Notes: a model not told the origin generated them from the letters alone. Shown: positions 41,747 to 51,647, counted from the stretch's first letter. The stretch: 64,000 nucleotides of DNA from Mesorhizobium temperatum (GCF_002284575.1 NZ_NPKJ01000062.1:1-64000), one strand, 5' to 3'. Numbers and translations: made by a program.

Positions 41747-43108
41747 TCAGACGCCCAGCGACTTCAGCTTGCGGTGAAGCGCCGAGCGCTCCATGCCGAT
41801 GAACTCCGCCGTCTTCGAGATGTTGCCGCCAAAACGATTGATCTGGGCTATCAGATAGTCCTTCTCGAACTGTTCGCGCGCTTCACGCAGCGGCAGCGCC
41901 ATGATGTGCTGATCGGATTGGTTTGGCGTGCGCGGCATGACATCGCCAATCTCTGCAGGCAAGAGATCGGCGGTGATTGGTGCATCGATATCGTCGCCGC
42001 GCGCCAGGATCATCAGCCGCTCGACATTGTTGCGCAACTGGCGGACGTTGCCTGGCCAGTTGTGCGCCTGCAGCACCGCCAGGGCGTCGTCGCCGATGCG
42101 CCGCGGCCGGATGCCGGCCTGGCGGGCGATCTGCTTCATGAAATTGTCGACCAGATATGGGATGTCCTCCCGCCGCTCGGCCAGTCCCGGCACCATGACC
42201 GGAACCACCGCCAGACGGTGATAGAGATCCTCGCGGAAGCGGCCGTCGGCAATCATTGCCTCCAGATTCTGCGCGGTCGACGAGATGATTCGGACATCGA
42301 CCTTGACCCGTTTGGTGCCCCCTACCCGCTCGAACTGTTGTTCGACCAGCACGCGCAGGATCTTGTTTTGCGTCTCACGCGGCATGTCGGCCACTTCGTC
42401 GATGTAGAGAATGCCGCGATGAGCTTCCTCAAGCGCGCCGACCTTGCGTTCGACACCGTTTGATTCGGTGCCGAACAGCTCGACCTCCATGCGTTCGGGC
42501 GTGATGTTGGCAGCGCTCAGCGTGACAAATGGCGCGCTCTTGCGCGCCGACAGCGTGTGGATGGCGCGTGCCGCGAGTTCCTTGCCCGACCCGGACGGGC
42601 CGATGATCATGACGCGGCTGTTGGTCGGCGCCACGCGCTCGATGGTCTGGCGCAACTGGCTCATTGCCGACGACATGCCGATGAGGTCGAAGGTTTCGCC
42701 GCTGCGCAGCTTGAGATCCGAAACCTCGCGTCTCAGTTTCGACGTTTCAATCGCACGTTCGGCGATGAGGATCAGCCTGTCGGCCTTGAACGGTTTCTCA
42801 ATGAAGTCATAGGCGCCGCGGCGGATGGCCGAGACCGCCGTCTCGATGTTGCCGTGGCCCGAGATCATCACCACAGGCAGACTCGGATGCATCGTCTTGA
42901 TCTCGTCCAGCAACGCCAGTCCGTCCAGACGTGAGCCTTGCAGCCAGATATCAAGGAAAATCAGCCTCGGCGCCCGGTCGGCGATCGCCGCCAGGGCGCT
43001 GTCGGCATCGAATGCCGTGCGGGTTTCGTGACCTTCGTCGCTCAGGATACCGGCGACAAGTTCGCGGATGTCTTCCTCGTCATCGACGATGAGAATGTCA
43101 GACGCCAT
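41747..43108 (-). CDS. ntrX: Nitrogen/redox response regulator NtrX
   Basis: The 453-residue protein has a receiver domain (phospho-acceptor Asp53 in I-F-L-D-I-W), an AAA+ domain (G-P-S-G-S-G-K-E) and a Fis-type HTH ending R-S-A-L-H-R-K-L-K-S-L-G-V. Where NtrC has G-A-F-T-G-A, this protein reads G-T-E-S-N-G, so activation through sigma-54 is unlikely. That is known for alphaproteobacterial NtrX. ATG 43108 overlaps the ntrY end by 11 bases. Confidence 0.95.
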   Translation of the reverse strand: MASDILIVDDEEDIRELVAGILSDEGHETRTAFDADSALAAIADRAPRLIFLDIWLQGSRLDGLALLDEIKTMHPSLPVVMISGHGNIETAVSAIRRGAYDFIEKPFKADRLILIAERAIETSKLRREVSDLKLRSGETFDLIGMSSAMSQLRQTIERVAPTNSRVMIIGPSGSGKELAARAIHTLSARKSAPFVTLSAANITPERMEVELFGTESNGVERKVGALEEAHRGILYIDEVADMPRETQNKILRVLVEQQFERVGGTKRVKVDVRIISSTAQNLEAMIADGRFREDLYHRLAVVPVMVPGLAERREDIPYLVDNFMKQIARQAGIRPRRIGDDALAVLQAHNWPGNVRQLRNNVERLMILARGDDIDAPITADLLPAEIGDVMPRTPNQSDQHIMALPLREAREQFEKDYLIAQINRFGGNISKTAEFIGMERSALHRKLKSLGV

Positions 43109-45383
43109 TACCGACCTTTTCAGTTTGTCTTTCGTGTTCCGTCCTGCCTTCGCCGAGCGACGGCACAGTGTCGGCAAGCGGCAGGATGATGCTGATCATC
43201 GCGCCTCGCCCGTCGTGGAAATCCGCCGGCGCGTCATGAAGTTCGAGCCGACCGCCATGGTCCTCCACTATCTTCTTGACGATAGCGAGGCCGAGCCCCG
43301 TGCCTTTCTCGCGTGTCGTCATGTAAGGCTCGAGCAGTCGCTGTCGATTCTCGCGCGGCAAACCCTTGCCATTGTCGATGACATCGATGCGAACCGAGCC
43401 ATTCTGGCGCCCGGCTTGAATCCGGATTATGCCGTGCGAGCGGTCTTTTTGATCAAGTCCGTCAATCGCCTCGGCTGCGTTCTTGATAACATTGCCAAAA
43501 GCCTGCGCCATCAGGCGGCTGTCGAAGGTGCCTTTGAGCGGTTCGTTGCCGAACACGCGCTCGAAGGTGATATCGGCGCGGCTCACTTCGACGAGGAACG
43601 AGGCTTCGCGCAACGACTCGCGCAAATCGAGGGCCTTCATTTCGGGCTTGGGCATGCGTGCGAAAGCCGAGAACTCGTCGACCATGCGACCGATGTCCTC
43701 AACCTGCCTGATGATCGTGTCGGTGCATTGATCGAAAACCTCGCGGTCTTCGGTGATGACCTTGCCGTAGCGGCGCTTGATGCGCTCGGCGGATAGCTGG
43801 ATCGGTGTCAGCGGGTTCTTGATCTCGTGGGCGATGCGCCGCGCCACATCCGCCCAGGCCGAGGAACGCTGCGCCTGGACCAGATCGGTGATGTCATCGA
43901 CCGTCACGACATAGGATTTCTCCTCCGCACCGTCGTCGCCGGCCTCGACCGTGATCTGCACGTTGAAGGTGCGCTCCGTACCGGCGCGATAGAAGGTCAC
44001 CTGCTCGCGGTGGACAGGCTTGCCCGACTTGCGGCCGATCTCGAAGACGCGGCCGACATGCGGCAGCACCGCGGACAGGTTTTGCCCGAGTGCGGCGGTG
44101 GCGGATATGGCCAGCATCGTTTCGGCCGAGCGGTTGACGATGGTGACGATGCCATATGGATCGACCCCGATGACGCCGGCGGTGACACCGGCAAGCACGG
44201 CCTCCGAAAAGCGCCGCCGCTCGTCGATCAAATCTTTGGCGGACAGAATCTCGTTACGCTGCGATTTCAGTTCCAGCAGCATCTTGTTGAAGGTGTCGCC
44301 GAGCGAGGCGACGTCGCCGTCGGAGGGCCGAACCGGCACGGCAACGTCGAGATTGCCGGTCGCGACCTCGTCGGCCGCGCCGATGAGCTGGCGGATCGGC
44401 CGCACCAGGCGGTCTGCCACGGCGATGCCGGTCCAGATGGCAGACAGAATGATGATCAGCGTCAGCGACAGATAGGGAAGTGCGAAGGCGACCTGCGAGG
44501 TGCGGCGATTGTCTTCCAGACCGCGATATTCGTCGGTGTTGGATCTTACAATCTGCCGCGCCTTGATCACCTCAGGATCGACGAGCCGGATGGTGTAGAG
44601 ATAGAGCCCTTCGATCTCGCGCAGCTTGACGATGGCGCCCATGATGTTGCGCGTCTTCGGCTCGATCAGCACCGGCCTGCCGTCGGCGGCACTGCTCATG
44701 GCGCCTTCCGGCGGCTCCGGCATGGCAAAATCGGCGTCGGTCTTGGCGCTCATGACGAATGAACCGTCGGGCCTGACCAGTGCGGCATGGGCCAGAGAGC
44801 GTCCGACTGCTTCCTTGTTCATGAGATCGAGGAAGCCGGTTCGATCGAGGCCGTAGAGCGTGCGGGAGGCGTCGAGATCGTAAGCCATCGACAGGGTCGT
44901 CCCCTGGAGATTGCGTGCGTTCTCCTGCACATAGGCGTCGGCGATCGACAGCGAGGAATTGACGATCGTCTTGGTGCGGATCTCGAACCAGCGATCGAGG
45001 CCGATATCGAGTGTGATCGAGGCGATGATCGCCACCATGATGGCGGGAATCGCGGCGACCAGCGCGAACATGGCGACGATCCGCACATGCAGCCGCGACG
45101 CCGCCTTGCCGCGCCGGCGCGCCATCAAAATGCGATGCACTTCGCGGCCGACCAGCGCGATCAGGAACAGGATGAACGCCGCATTGAGGGCGATAAGCGC
45201 CAGCGTCGTCCTCTCGTCCGGCGTGATCGGCGTGGCGCCGACGAGAATGGCGAAGGAGATCGCTGCCGTAACCAGCGCACCGGCAATTGCCACCACGCCC
45301 GGCAGCGCAAGCAGCCGGCGCCCGTCCCGTGTGCCAGGTTCGCTGAAAAGCGTTTCGCTCGGTGTCGGTGCCTGTGAAGCCAT
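43098..45383 (-). CDS. ntrY: Sensor histidine kinase NtrY
   Basis: The 761-residue kinase has several N-terminal transmembrane helices (starting about residues 30-50), a periplasmic region, a HAMP domain (R-L-V-R-P-I-R-Q-L), a PAS domain, the H-box I-A-H-E-I-K-N-P-L-T-P and an ATPase domain (D-N-G-K-G-L-P, G-T-G-L-G-L-A-I). It phosphorylates NtrX and controls nitrogen and envelope responses. ATG 45383 gives M-A-S-Q; the frame is open upstream into a repeat-like region. Confidence 0.94.
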   Translation of the reverse strand: MASQAPTPSETLFSEPGTRDGRRLLALPGVVAIAGALVTAAISFAILVGATPITPDERTTLALIALNAAFILFLIALVGREVHRILMARRRGKAASRLHVRIVAMFALVAAIPAIMVAIIASITLDIGLDRWFEIRTKTIVNSSLSIADAYVQENARNLQGTTLSMAYDLDASRTLYGLDRTGFLDLMNKEAVGRSLAHAALVRPDGSFVMSAKTDADFAMPEPPEGAMSSAADGRPVLIEPKTRNIMGAIVKLREIEGLYLYTIRLVDPEVIKARQIVRSNTDEYRGLEDNRRTSQVAFALPYLSLTLIIILSAIWTGIAVADRLVRPIRQLIGAADEVATGNLDVAVPVRPSDGDVASLGDTFNKMLLELKSQRNEILSAKDLIDERRRFSEAVLAGVTAGVIGVDPYGIVTIVNRSAETMLAISATAALGQNLSAVLPHVGRVFEIGRKSGKPVHREQVTFYRAGTERTFNVQITVEAGDDGAEEKSYVVTVDDITDLVQAQRSSAWADVARRIAHEIKNPLTPIQLSAERIKRRYGKVITEDREVFDQCTDTIIRQVEDIGRMVDEFSAFARMPKPEMKALDLRESLREASFLVEVSRADITFERVFGNEPLKGTFDSRLMAQAFGNVIKNAAEAIDGLDQKDRSHGIIRIQAGRQNGSVRIDVIDNGKGLPRENRQRLLEPYMTTREKGTGLGLAIVKKIVEDHGGRLELHDAPADFHDGRGAMISIILPLADTVPSLGEGRTEHERQTEKVGNGV

Positions 45384-45512
45384 GTCGCCGTCTAGAGCCA
45401 GTGATTGCGTCGGATGTATGCAACGCATTGTGGCGATTATGCAACAAGTGTGGCCTGGACGGAAATGTTTCGGCGATCGATCCCCCGGAAAGGCTTCGCT
45501 CTTTCGCGTCGG

Positions 45513-45538
45513 CCCGAAAATGGGAATCGATTTTTCGG
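45513..45538. repeat. Degenerate palindromic element upstream of ntrY
   Basis: CCGAAAA-TGGGAATCGA-TTTTTCGG is the core shared with the element at 41578-41625, but the outer GCGCATGATC arms are eroded. It lies in the 220-base gap between ntrC and ntrY. The gap otherwise shows no feature I can name; the ntrYX promoter should be here. Confidence 0.55.
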
Positions 45539-45603
45539 AAACACGATGCGACAACTCAAAGTGCTAGAACGAACTTTGTACGTCCGAACGGACGGACCTC
45601 GCT

Positions 45604-47064
45604 TTAAGCTTGCCTGGTCGATTTATAGACGTTGACGCCGAGTTCGCGAATTTTCTTGCGCAGCGTGTTGCGATTGAGCCCGAGGAGTTCCGCAGCCTTG
45701 ATCTGGTTGCCGCGGGTTGCCGTCATCGAGGCCAGGACCAGCGGATATTCGACCTCGGAGAGAATACGCTGATAGAGGCCGGCGGGCGGCAAATCGCCGG
45801 CGAACGAAGCAAAATAGCGCTGCAGGAAATGTTCCACCGCCTGGCCGATGGACAGATCGTCGGGTATGAGGTTGCCGCCACCGGGAACGACCGGCCTCTC
45901 GCCGGTCTTCAGTTCCGCCTCGATAACTTCGGCGGAAATCTCATCCTGCGAATAGAGCGCGGCCAGCCTGCGGACAAGATTTTCGAGCTCGCGCACGTTG
46001 CCTGGCCACGGATAGCGCTTCATCAGCTCGATGCCGCCTGTGGAAATGCGCTTGGTCTGCAGGCCTTCGCTGGCGCCGAGCTTGAAGAAGTGCCGGACGA
46101 GATCCGGAACGTCCTCGGACCGCTCGCGCAGCGCCGGCAGCCTTAGCGGCACGACGTTCAGGCGATAGAACAGATCCTCGCGGAAAAGCCCTTGATTGAT
46201 CAGCGTGCGCAGATCCTTGTTGGTGGCGGCGACGATGCGCACGTCGGTCTTGATCGGCGTACGGCCGCCGACGGTGGTATACTCGCCCTGCTGCAGGACA
46301 CGCAGCAGGCGCGTTTGCGCTTCCATCGGCATGTCGCCGATCTCATCGAGGAAGAGCGTACCGCCTTCGGCCTGCTCGAAACGGCCGGTGGAGCGGTTCT
46401 GCGCGCCGGTGAAGGCGCCCTTCTCGTGCCCGAACAGTTCCGATTCGATCAGGTCGCGTGGGATCGCCGCCATGTTGATCGCGACGAACGGGCCGCCGCG
46501 GCGGCGGCCGTATTCGTGCAGCGCGCGCGCCACCAGTTCCTTGCCGGTGCCCGATTCGCCTGAAATCATCACCGTCAGGTCGGTCTGCATCATGCGCGCC
46601 AGCATCCGGTAGATATCCTGCATGGCGGCCGAGCGGCCGACCAGCGGCATCGTTTCCGGCGGCTCGTCCGCCCGCGCATCGATCTTCGGCCGTCGGGGCT
46701 CGGAAAGCGCCCGGTTGACGATGTTGAGAAGCTCGGTCAGGTCGAACGGTTTCGGCAGATATTCGTAGGCGCCGGTCTCGGAGGCGCGAATCGCGGTCAT
46801 GAACGTGTTCTGGGCGCTCATGACGATGACGGGTAGTTCCGGCCGTGCCTTCTTGATGCGCGGCAGCATGTCGAAAGCGTTTTCGTCCGGCATGACCACG
46901 TCGGTGATGACGAGATCGCCCTCGCCCGCCGCCACCCAGCGCCACAGCGTCGAGGCGTTGGACGTCACGCGCACCTCATGGCCGACGCGCGAAAGCGCCT
47001 GATTGAGGACCGTGCGGATGGCCGCATCGTCGTCGGCGACGAGAATATTGCCGCGAACCGTCAT
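45604..47064 (-). CDS. ntrC: Nitrogen assimilation regulator NtrC
   Basis: The 486-residue protein has a receiver domain (Asp55 in V-I-T-D-V-V-M-P), a sigma-54 AAA+ domain (G-E-S-G-T-G-K-E, K-G-A-F-T-G-A) and a Fis HTH (L-G-L-N-R-N-T-L-R-K-K-I). It activates sigma-54 promoters when nitrogen is low. The presence of GAFTGA contrasts with NtrX. ATG 47064 overlaps the ntrB stop (ATGA). Confidence 0.97.
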   Translation of the reverse strand: MTVRGNILVADDDAAIRTVLNQALSRVGHEVRVTSNASTLWRWVAAGEGDLVITDVVMPDENAFDMLPRIKKARPELPVIVMSAQNTFMTAIRASETGAYEYLPKPFDLTELLNIVNRALSEPRRPKIDARADEPPETMPLVGRSAAMQDIYRMLARMMQTDLTVMISGESGTGKELVARALHEYGRRRGGPFVAINMAAIPRDLIESELFGHEKGAFTGAQNRSTGRFEQAEGGTLFLDEIGDMPMEAQTRLLRVLQQGEYTTVGGRTPIKTDVRIVAATNKDLRTLINQGLFREDLFYRLNVVPLRLPALRERSEDVPDLVRHFFKLGASEGLQTKRISTGGIELMKRYPWPGNVRELENLVRRLAALYSQDEISAEVIEAELKTGERPVVPGGGNLIPDDLSIGQAVEHFLQRYFASFAGDLPPAGLYQRILSEVEYPLVLASMTATRGNQIKAAELLGLNRNTLRKKIRELGVNVYKSTRQA

Positions 47065-48203
47065 TTGCGGTCTCCTTCGCCATCGTCGTCTGTGCCGAAC
47101 GGCGTTTCTTTCCAGGCTGGCATCAGGATGCGGAAGGTGGTTGCGCGCGGCGTCGAATCGCATTCGATGATGCCGCCATGCTCGCCGACGATTTTCGCAA
47201 CCAGCGCCAGACCAAGCCCCGACCCGTTAGGCTTGGTGGTGATGAAGGGATCAAACAGGATCGGCAGGATATCTTCGGAGACGCCAGAACCGTTGTCGCG
47301 CACGCAGAATTCCAGCGGCAGCGACACGCGGCCCTGCGATCCCGGAACGGAAACACGGATGCCCGGCCGGAACGCGGTCGACAGGGTGATCTCGCCTTGC
47401 GGATCGCCGCCAATGGCCTCGGCCGCATTCTTGACCAGGTTGAGGAACACCTGGATGAGCTGGTCGCGGTTGGCGAAAACCGGAGGCAATGATGGATCAT
47501 AGTCCTCCAATATCTTGATCCGCTTGGCAAAACCGTTCTTGGCAATCGCTTTCACATGGTCGAGAACGACATGGATGTTGACCGGATAACGATCGACGGG
47601 CCGCTCGTCGGAAAACACCTCCATGCGATCGACCAGCGAGACGATGCGGTCGGTCTCGTCGGTGATCAGCCGGGTCAGCGCGCGATCCTCGTCGGAAGCC
47701 GACAGTTCGAGCAGTTGGGCAGCACCCCGGATGCCGGATAGCGGGTTCTTGATCTCGTGGGCGAGCATCGCGGCAAGGCCGGTCACCGAGCGTGCCGCAC
47801 CGCGGTGTGTCATCTGACGATCGATCTTGTCGGCCATCGACCGTTCCTGGAACATCACCACGACGGAGCCCGGGAATTCCGACACCGGCGCGACATAGAG
47901 GTCGACGACCTTCTCGATGCCGAGGCGCGGCGACGATACGTCGACCCGATATTCGTTGACGGGTGCCCGGCGCTCGCGCACCTGGTCGACAAGCGTCAGC
48001 AACGGACTGCCGAAGGGAATGAGCTTGGGTAATGTGTTGCGGGCGAGCATGGTCGCGCTCGAGCGGAAGAAATCTTCGGCATCGGCATTGGCGAAGGTGA
48101 TGAACCCTTCAGCATCGACCATGATCACCGGGCGGCGGATTGTGTTGAGCACGATGTGTGCGGCGTCCGCCATGTCCATGTTCTGTGCAACGGTGGCATT
48201 CAT
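47061..48203 (-). CDS. ntrB: Nitrogen sensor kinase/phosphatase NtrB
   Basis: The 380-residue soluble kinase has a PAS domain, the H-box L-A-H-E-I-K-N-P-L-S-G, an N-box (N-L-V-K-N-A-A-E-A) and G-box (G-S-G-L-G-L-A). It has no membrane segment, as expected for NtrB, which responds to PII in the cytosol. It overlaps dusB and ntrC by four bases each, so dusB-ntrB-ntrC is one coupled operon. Confidence 0.96.
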   Translation of the reverse strand: MNATVAQNMDMADAAHIVLNTIRRPVIMVDAEGFITFANADAEDFFRSSATMLARNTLPKLIPFGSPLLTLVDQVRERRAPVNEYRVDVSSPRLGIEKVVDLYVAPVSEFPGSVVVMFQERSMADKIDRQMTHRGAARSVTGLAAMLAHEIKNPLSGIRGAAQLLELSASDEDRALTRLITDETDRIVSLVDRMEVFSDERPVDRYPVNIHVVLDHVKAIAKNGFAKRIKILEDYDPSLPPVFANRDQLIQVFLNLVKNAAEAIGGDPQGEITLSTAFRPGIRVSVPGSQGRVSLPLEFCVRDNGSGVSEDILPILFDPFITTKPNGSGLGLALVAKIVGEHGGIIECDSTPRATTFRILMPAWKETPFGTDDDGEGDRK

Positions 48204-49228
48204 GCTGCGCTCCGCAGGTTCATCGCCTCGGCAGCGCTTGAAAACACCTCGCGCAACGCGGCAACGACGCGGACGGGCTCGAAGCAGGTAAGGATGGCCT
48301 TTCGCTGCTCATCAACGACGCCAGCGGCGTGGCGGTCGAGATACCAGCCAAGATGCTTGCGCGCCTGGCGCACGCCGCTTTCGATGCCGTAGAGCGTTAG
48401 CATGTCCTCGTAATGGACAACGATGTAGTCGGCCAGCGCTTGCGGACTCTCGGGCGCACCAGGCGTTGTCTCTTTTGCCGCGGCTGCCGCGATGCTGCCT
48501 GCCGTCCAGGGCGCGCCATAATGCGCGCGGCCGATCATCACCGCGTCGGCGCCCGACTGGTCGAGGATCATTGCTGCCTCCGCCGGCGAGCCGACATCGC
48601 CATTGGCGACGACCGGGATCGACACAGCCTGCTTTATGCGCGCGATGGCGCGCCAGTCCGCCTTGCCCTGGTAGAACTGGCAACGCGTGCGGCCATGCAC
48701 CGTCACCATCTTGACGCCCGCCTGCTCGGCGCGGCGCGCCAGCAGCGGCGCGTTGAGCGCGCTTTCGTCCCAGCCGAGCCGCATCTTAACCGTGACCGGC
48801 ACCTCGACGGTGCCGACCACCGCCTCGATCAGCGACAAAGCGTGATCGAGATCGCGCATCAGCGCCGAACCGGCATAGCCGCCCGTCACCTTCTTGGCCG
48901 GGCAGCCCATGTTGATGTCGATGATGTCGGCGCCCTCGCCCGCGGCGATTCGGGCGCCCTCTGCCATATGCGCCGCCTCACGGCCGGCAAGCTGGACCAT
49001 GTGCACAGGCAGCCCGGAATGGCGGATGCGAAGGCCGCAACCGGCTCTGCCCCTGGCAAGCTCGCCGCTCGCCACCATCTCCGACACGACCAATCCGGCG
49101 CCATGCGCATAGGCACGCTGCCGGAACGGCTCATCTGTTATGCCCGACATGGGCGCGAGAAAAGCGCGATTGCGGATTCTCACGCTACCCACGTCCAGCG
49201 GCGAAGCCAATTTGGTCAGGTCAGGCAT
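48200..49228 (-). CDS. dusB: tRNA-dihydrouridine synthase (NifR3)
   Basis: The 342-residue flavoprotein has A-P-M-S-G-I-T-D, M-G-C-P-A-K-K-V (the catalytic Cys) and G-R-A-H-Y-G-A-P-W. It reduces uridine in the tRNA D-loop. In rhizobia it is called nifR3 and precedes ntrBC. ATG 49228 begins M-P-D-L-T-K-L; the frame continues further upstream without a site. The stop overlaps the ntrB start. Confidence 0.94.
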   Translation of the reverse strand: MPDLTKLASPLDVGSVRIRNRAFLAPMSGITDEPFRQRAYAHGAGLVVSEMVASGELARGRAGCGLRIRHSGLPVHMVQLAGREAAHMAEGARIAAGEGADIIDINMGCPAKKVTGGYAGSALMRDLDHALSLIEAVVGTVEVPVTVKMRLGWDESALNAPLLARRAEQAGVKMVTVHGRTRCQFYQGKADWRAIARIKQAVSIPVVANGDVGSPAEAAMILDQSGADAVMIGRAHYGAPWTAGSIAAAAAKETTPGAPESPQALADYIVVHYEDMLTLYGIESGVRQARKHLGWYLDRHAAGVVDEQRKAILTCFEPVRVVAALREVFSSAAEAMNLRSAA

Positions 49229-49404
49229 GCACAAAAACCAAGCATTTTTTATTGCTGCACATTCTCTAGCCAGAATGACAGCGATGTGCAACGCGCAATG
49301 ACGTCACATTAAGGCGCATTTGGGAAAAATGCTGGCCTGCGGCCCATACCCGCGCCCTAAGCGGCGTGCGACCTTGGGAAAAGACGCTTTGGCACTTTGC
49401 ATCT

Positions 49405-49452
49405 GCGCATGATCTCTTCCGAAAAGCGATTCCACTTTTCAGGATCATGCGC
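49405..49452. repeat. Palindromic element (GCGCATGATC type)
   Basis: GCGCATGATC (49405-49414) and GATCATGCGC (49443-49452) are perfect inverted repeats with inner TTCCGAAAAG/CTTTTC. It lies between the divergent dusB and ispDF starts, where it could affect expression of either. Confidence 0.75.
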
Positions 49453-49465
49453 TAAGCGTCTCGGC

Positions 49466-50695
49466 ATGACAGATGCAAGCGAAATGCGAGCTTTGGCTGC
49501 GGACGACAAGGTTGCCGTTGTTATCGTCGCCGCCGGCCGCGGCGCGCGCGCCGGTCTGGCCGACGGACCGAAGCAATACCAAACGATCGGTGGCCGTGCC
49601 GTCATCGCGCGCACATTGGATATGTTTTTGGCGCATCCAAGAATCGGTCCTGTCGTCGTCGCCATCCACGCCGACGACAGCGCGCTTTTTCGCAGCGCCG
49701 CCGGAGCCAACGCCGATCGGGTCATCACGGTGACCGGTGGCGCGTCCAGGCAGGACTCCGTCCGGCTCGGGCTGCTTGCGCTGAGAGGCTATGCACCGAG
49801 CCAGGTTCTGGTTCATGATGCCGTTCGCCCGTTCGTCGACGCGGAATTGATAGACCGTACGATCGCCGCCATCGGCGAGCGCCAGGGAGCGCTGCCTGCC
49901 CTACCCGTCGCCGACACGCTGAAGCGTGAGTCGGCCGCCGGTATGATCGGCGAGACGGTTTCCAGGAATGGGCTTCATGCCGCCCAGACGCCGCAAGGCT
50001 TTCCGTTCTGGCCGATCCTGGCCGCCCATGAAAAGGCCCATCATCTCGGCAAGACGGACTTCACCGACGATGCCGCGATTGCCGAATGGGCGCATATTCC
50101 GGTGAAAATCGTTCCGGGCTCGCCGGACAATGTCAAGCTGACCTGGGCAAGGGATATTTCGATGGCGGATCAGCGGCTTTCCGGCGGACGGCCGCGTTTT
50201 CCGGACATCCGCACCGGTAATGGCTATGACGTCCACGCCTTCGAGCCCGGCGATCATGTAACCTTGTGCGGCGTCTCCATTCCGCACGGCAAGAAACTGT
50301 CCGGCCATTCGGACGCCGATGTCGGTCTGCACGCCTTGACCGACGCACTGCTCGCCACCTGCGGCGCGGGCGACATCGGCACGCATTTCCCGCCGTCGGA
50401 TCCGCAGTGGAAGGGCGTAGCCTCGCGGATCTTCGTCGAATATGCGGCGAAGCTGGTGCGCGCGCGCGGTGGGCGCATTGCCAATGCCGACATCACGCTG
50501 ATCTGCGAAGCGCCACGGGTCGGCCCGCATCGCGAAGCAATGACCGAAACCCTTTCGGCAATGCTGGCAATTTCCCGGGACCGTATCTCGATCAAGGCGA
50601 CAACCAACGAAAAACTCGGCTTTGTCGGCCGCGAGGAAGGCATAGCGGCCATCGCGACCGCCAGCGTCGTGTTTCCAGGGGACGTCCCCGAATGA
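49466..50695 (+). CDS. ispDF: Bifunctional isoprenoid enzyme IspDF
   Basis: The 409-residue fusion has an IspD domain (about 1-240; V-A-A-G-R-G-A-R, H-D-A-V-R-P) and an IspF domain (about 250-409; G-N-G-Y-D-V-H-A-F, G-H-S-D-A-D-V-G-L-H-A). It makes CDP-ME and then MEcPP in the MEP pathway. The fused form is typical of alphaproteobacteria. ATG 49466 lies just after the repeat; the frame upstream runs through the repeat and is rejected. The stop overlaps the next start. Confidence 0.96.
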   Translation: MTDASEMRALAADDKVAVVIVAAGRGARAGLADGPKQYQTIGGRAVIARTLDMFLAHPRIGPVVVAIHADDSALFRSAAGANADRVITVTGGASRQDSVRLGLLALRGYAPSQVLVHDAVRPFVDAELIDRTIAAIGERQGALPALPVADTLKRESAAGMIGETVSRNGLHAAQTPQGFPFWPILAAHEKAHHLGKTDFTDDAAIAEWAHIPVKIVPGSPDNVKLTWARDISMADQRLSGGRPRFPDIRTGNGYDVHAFEPGDHVTLCGVSIPHGKKLSGHSDADVGLHALTDALLATCGAGDIGTHFPPSDPQWKGVASRIFVEYAAKLVRARGGRIANADITLICEAPRVGPHREAMTETLSAMLAISRDRISIKATTNEKLGFVGREEGIAAIATASVVFPGDVPE

Positions 50696-51201
50696 GCAAC
50701 AGCGATCTCGCAGATGCCCTGCTTCAAGCCTGCCAGCAACGCGGCATCATGCTGGCGACGGCCGAGAGCTGCACCGGCGGCATGATCGTCGCCGCTCTGA
50801 CCGACATCGCCGGCTCTTCCACTGTGGTCGACCGGGGTTTCATCGCCTATTCCAACGATGCCAAGACGGAGATGCTCGGCGTTTCCGCCGCCACGCTTGA
50901 CGCGCACGGCGCGGTGTCGCGGGAAACGGCGATCGAGATGGCGCAGGGCGCCCTGACCCGTTCGCGAGCCGGACTCACCCTTGCCGTCACCGGCATTGCC
51001 GGTCCAGGCGGCGGCTCGACGGAAAAGCCCGTCGGCCTGGTCTGGTTCGGTGTCGCCTTGTCTGGCCGGCCGGTTGTCAGCGAATGCCAGTTGTTCTCCA
51101 ATAGGGGCCGCGATTTCATCCGCCGGGAGACGGTCAGGCATGCGCTTGAACTGGGCTTGCGCGCACTCGCTGCGGATCAGGCTGCCGGCGCTGGCCCATA
51201 G
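50692..51201 (+). CDS. pncC: CinA C-terminal domain / NMN amidohydrolase
   Basis: The 169-residue protein is a stand-alone CinA C-terminal domain: A-T-A-E-S-C-T-G-G, Y-S-N-D-A-K, G-I-A-G-P-G-G-G and K-P-V-G-L-V-W. Such proteins deamidate nicotinamide mononucleotide for NAD salvage. ATG 50692 overlaps the ispDF stop. Its 3' end overlaps the converging ratA gene by 25 bases. Confidence 0.92.
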   Translation: MSNSDLADALLQACQQRGIMLATAESCTGGMIVAALTDIAGSSTVVDRGFIAYSNDAKTEMLGVSAATLDAHGAVSRETAIEMAQGALTRSRAGLTLAVTGIAGPGGGSTEKPVGLVWFGVALSGRPVVSECQLFSNRGRDFIRRETVRHALELGLRALAADQAAGAGP

Positions 51202-51635
51202 ATGACGTCGGCGCGCTTCTCGAACGCCTCAGAGAACATGCGGAAGGCGCGATCGAACATCGTTCCCATCACCGCGCCCAGAATACGGCTCTTGAACTCG
51301 TAGTCGATGAAGAAGCGGACATTGCAGCCGCCATCGGCCGGCTCGAAGCGCCAGACATTGCTCAGATATTTGAACGGGCCGTCGATGTATTTGACGTCGA
51401 TGGCGTTCTCGTCAGGCTTCAAAAGCACCTGCGTGGTGAAAGTCTCGCGGATCGCCTTGTAGCCAATGCTCATGTCGGCGATGAGCAGGGTGCGTCCGTT
51501 GCGTTCCTTGCGCGAGCGAACCGTCAGTGCCTCGCAAAGCGGCAGGAATTGCGGATAGGATTCGACATCGGCGACCAGAGCGAACATCTGTTCAGGCGTA
51601 TGCGTGACGCGGCGATGGGCTTCGAATTGTGGCAT
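51177..51635 (-). CDS. COQ10/RatA-type START-domain protein
   Basis: The 152-residue protein has the polyketide cyclase/START fold of the COQ10/RatA group: Y-P-Q-F-L-P-L-C near residue 28, then W-R-F-E-P and F-I-D-Y-E-F-K-S. Alphaproteobacterial members probably help ubiquinone use; E. coli RatA is also linked to ribosome assembly. It lies 12 bases after lipA on the same strand. The symbol is left open because the two roles cannot be separated here. Confidence 0.88.
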   Translation of the reverse strand: MPQFEAHRRVTHTPEQMFALVADVESYPQFLPLCEALTVRSRKERNGRTLLIADMSIGYKAIRETFTTQVLLKPDENAIDVKYIDGPFKYLSNVWRFEPADGGCNVRFFIDYEFKSRILGAVMGTMFDRAFRMFSEAFEKRADVIYGPAPAA

Positions 51636-51647
51636 GAAACCAGTTTG

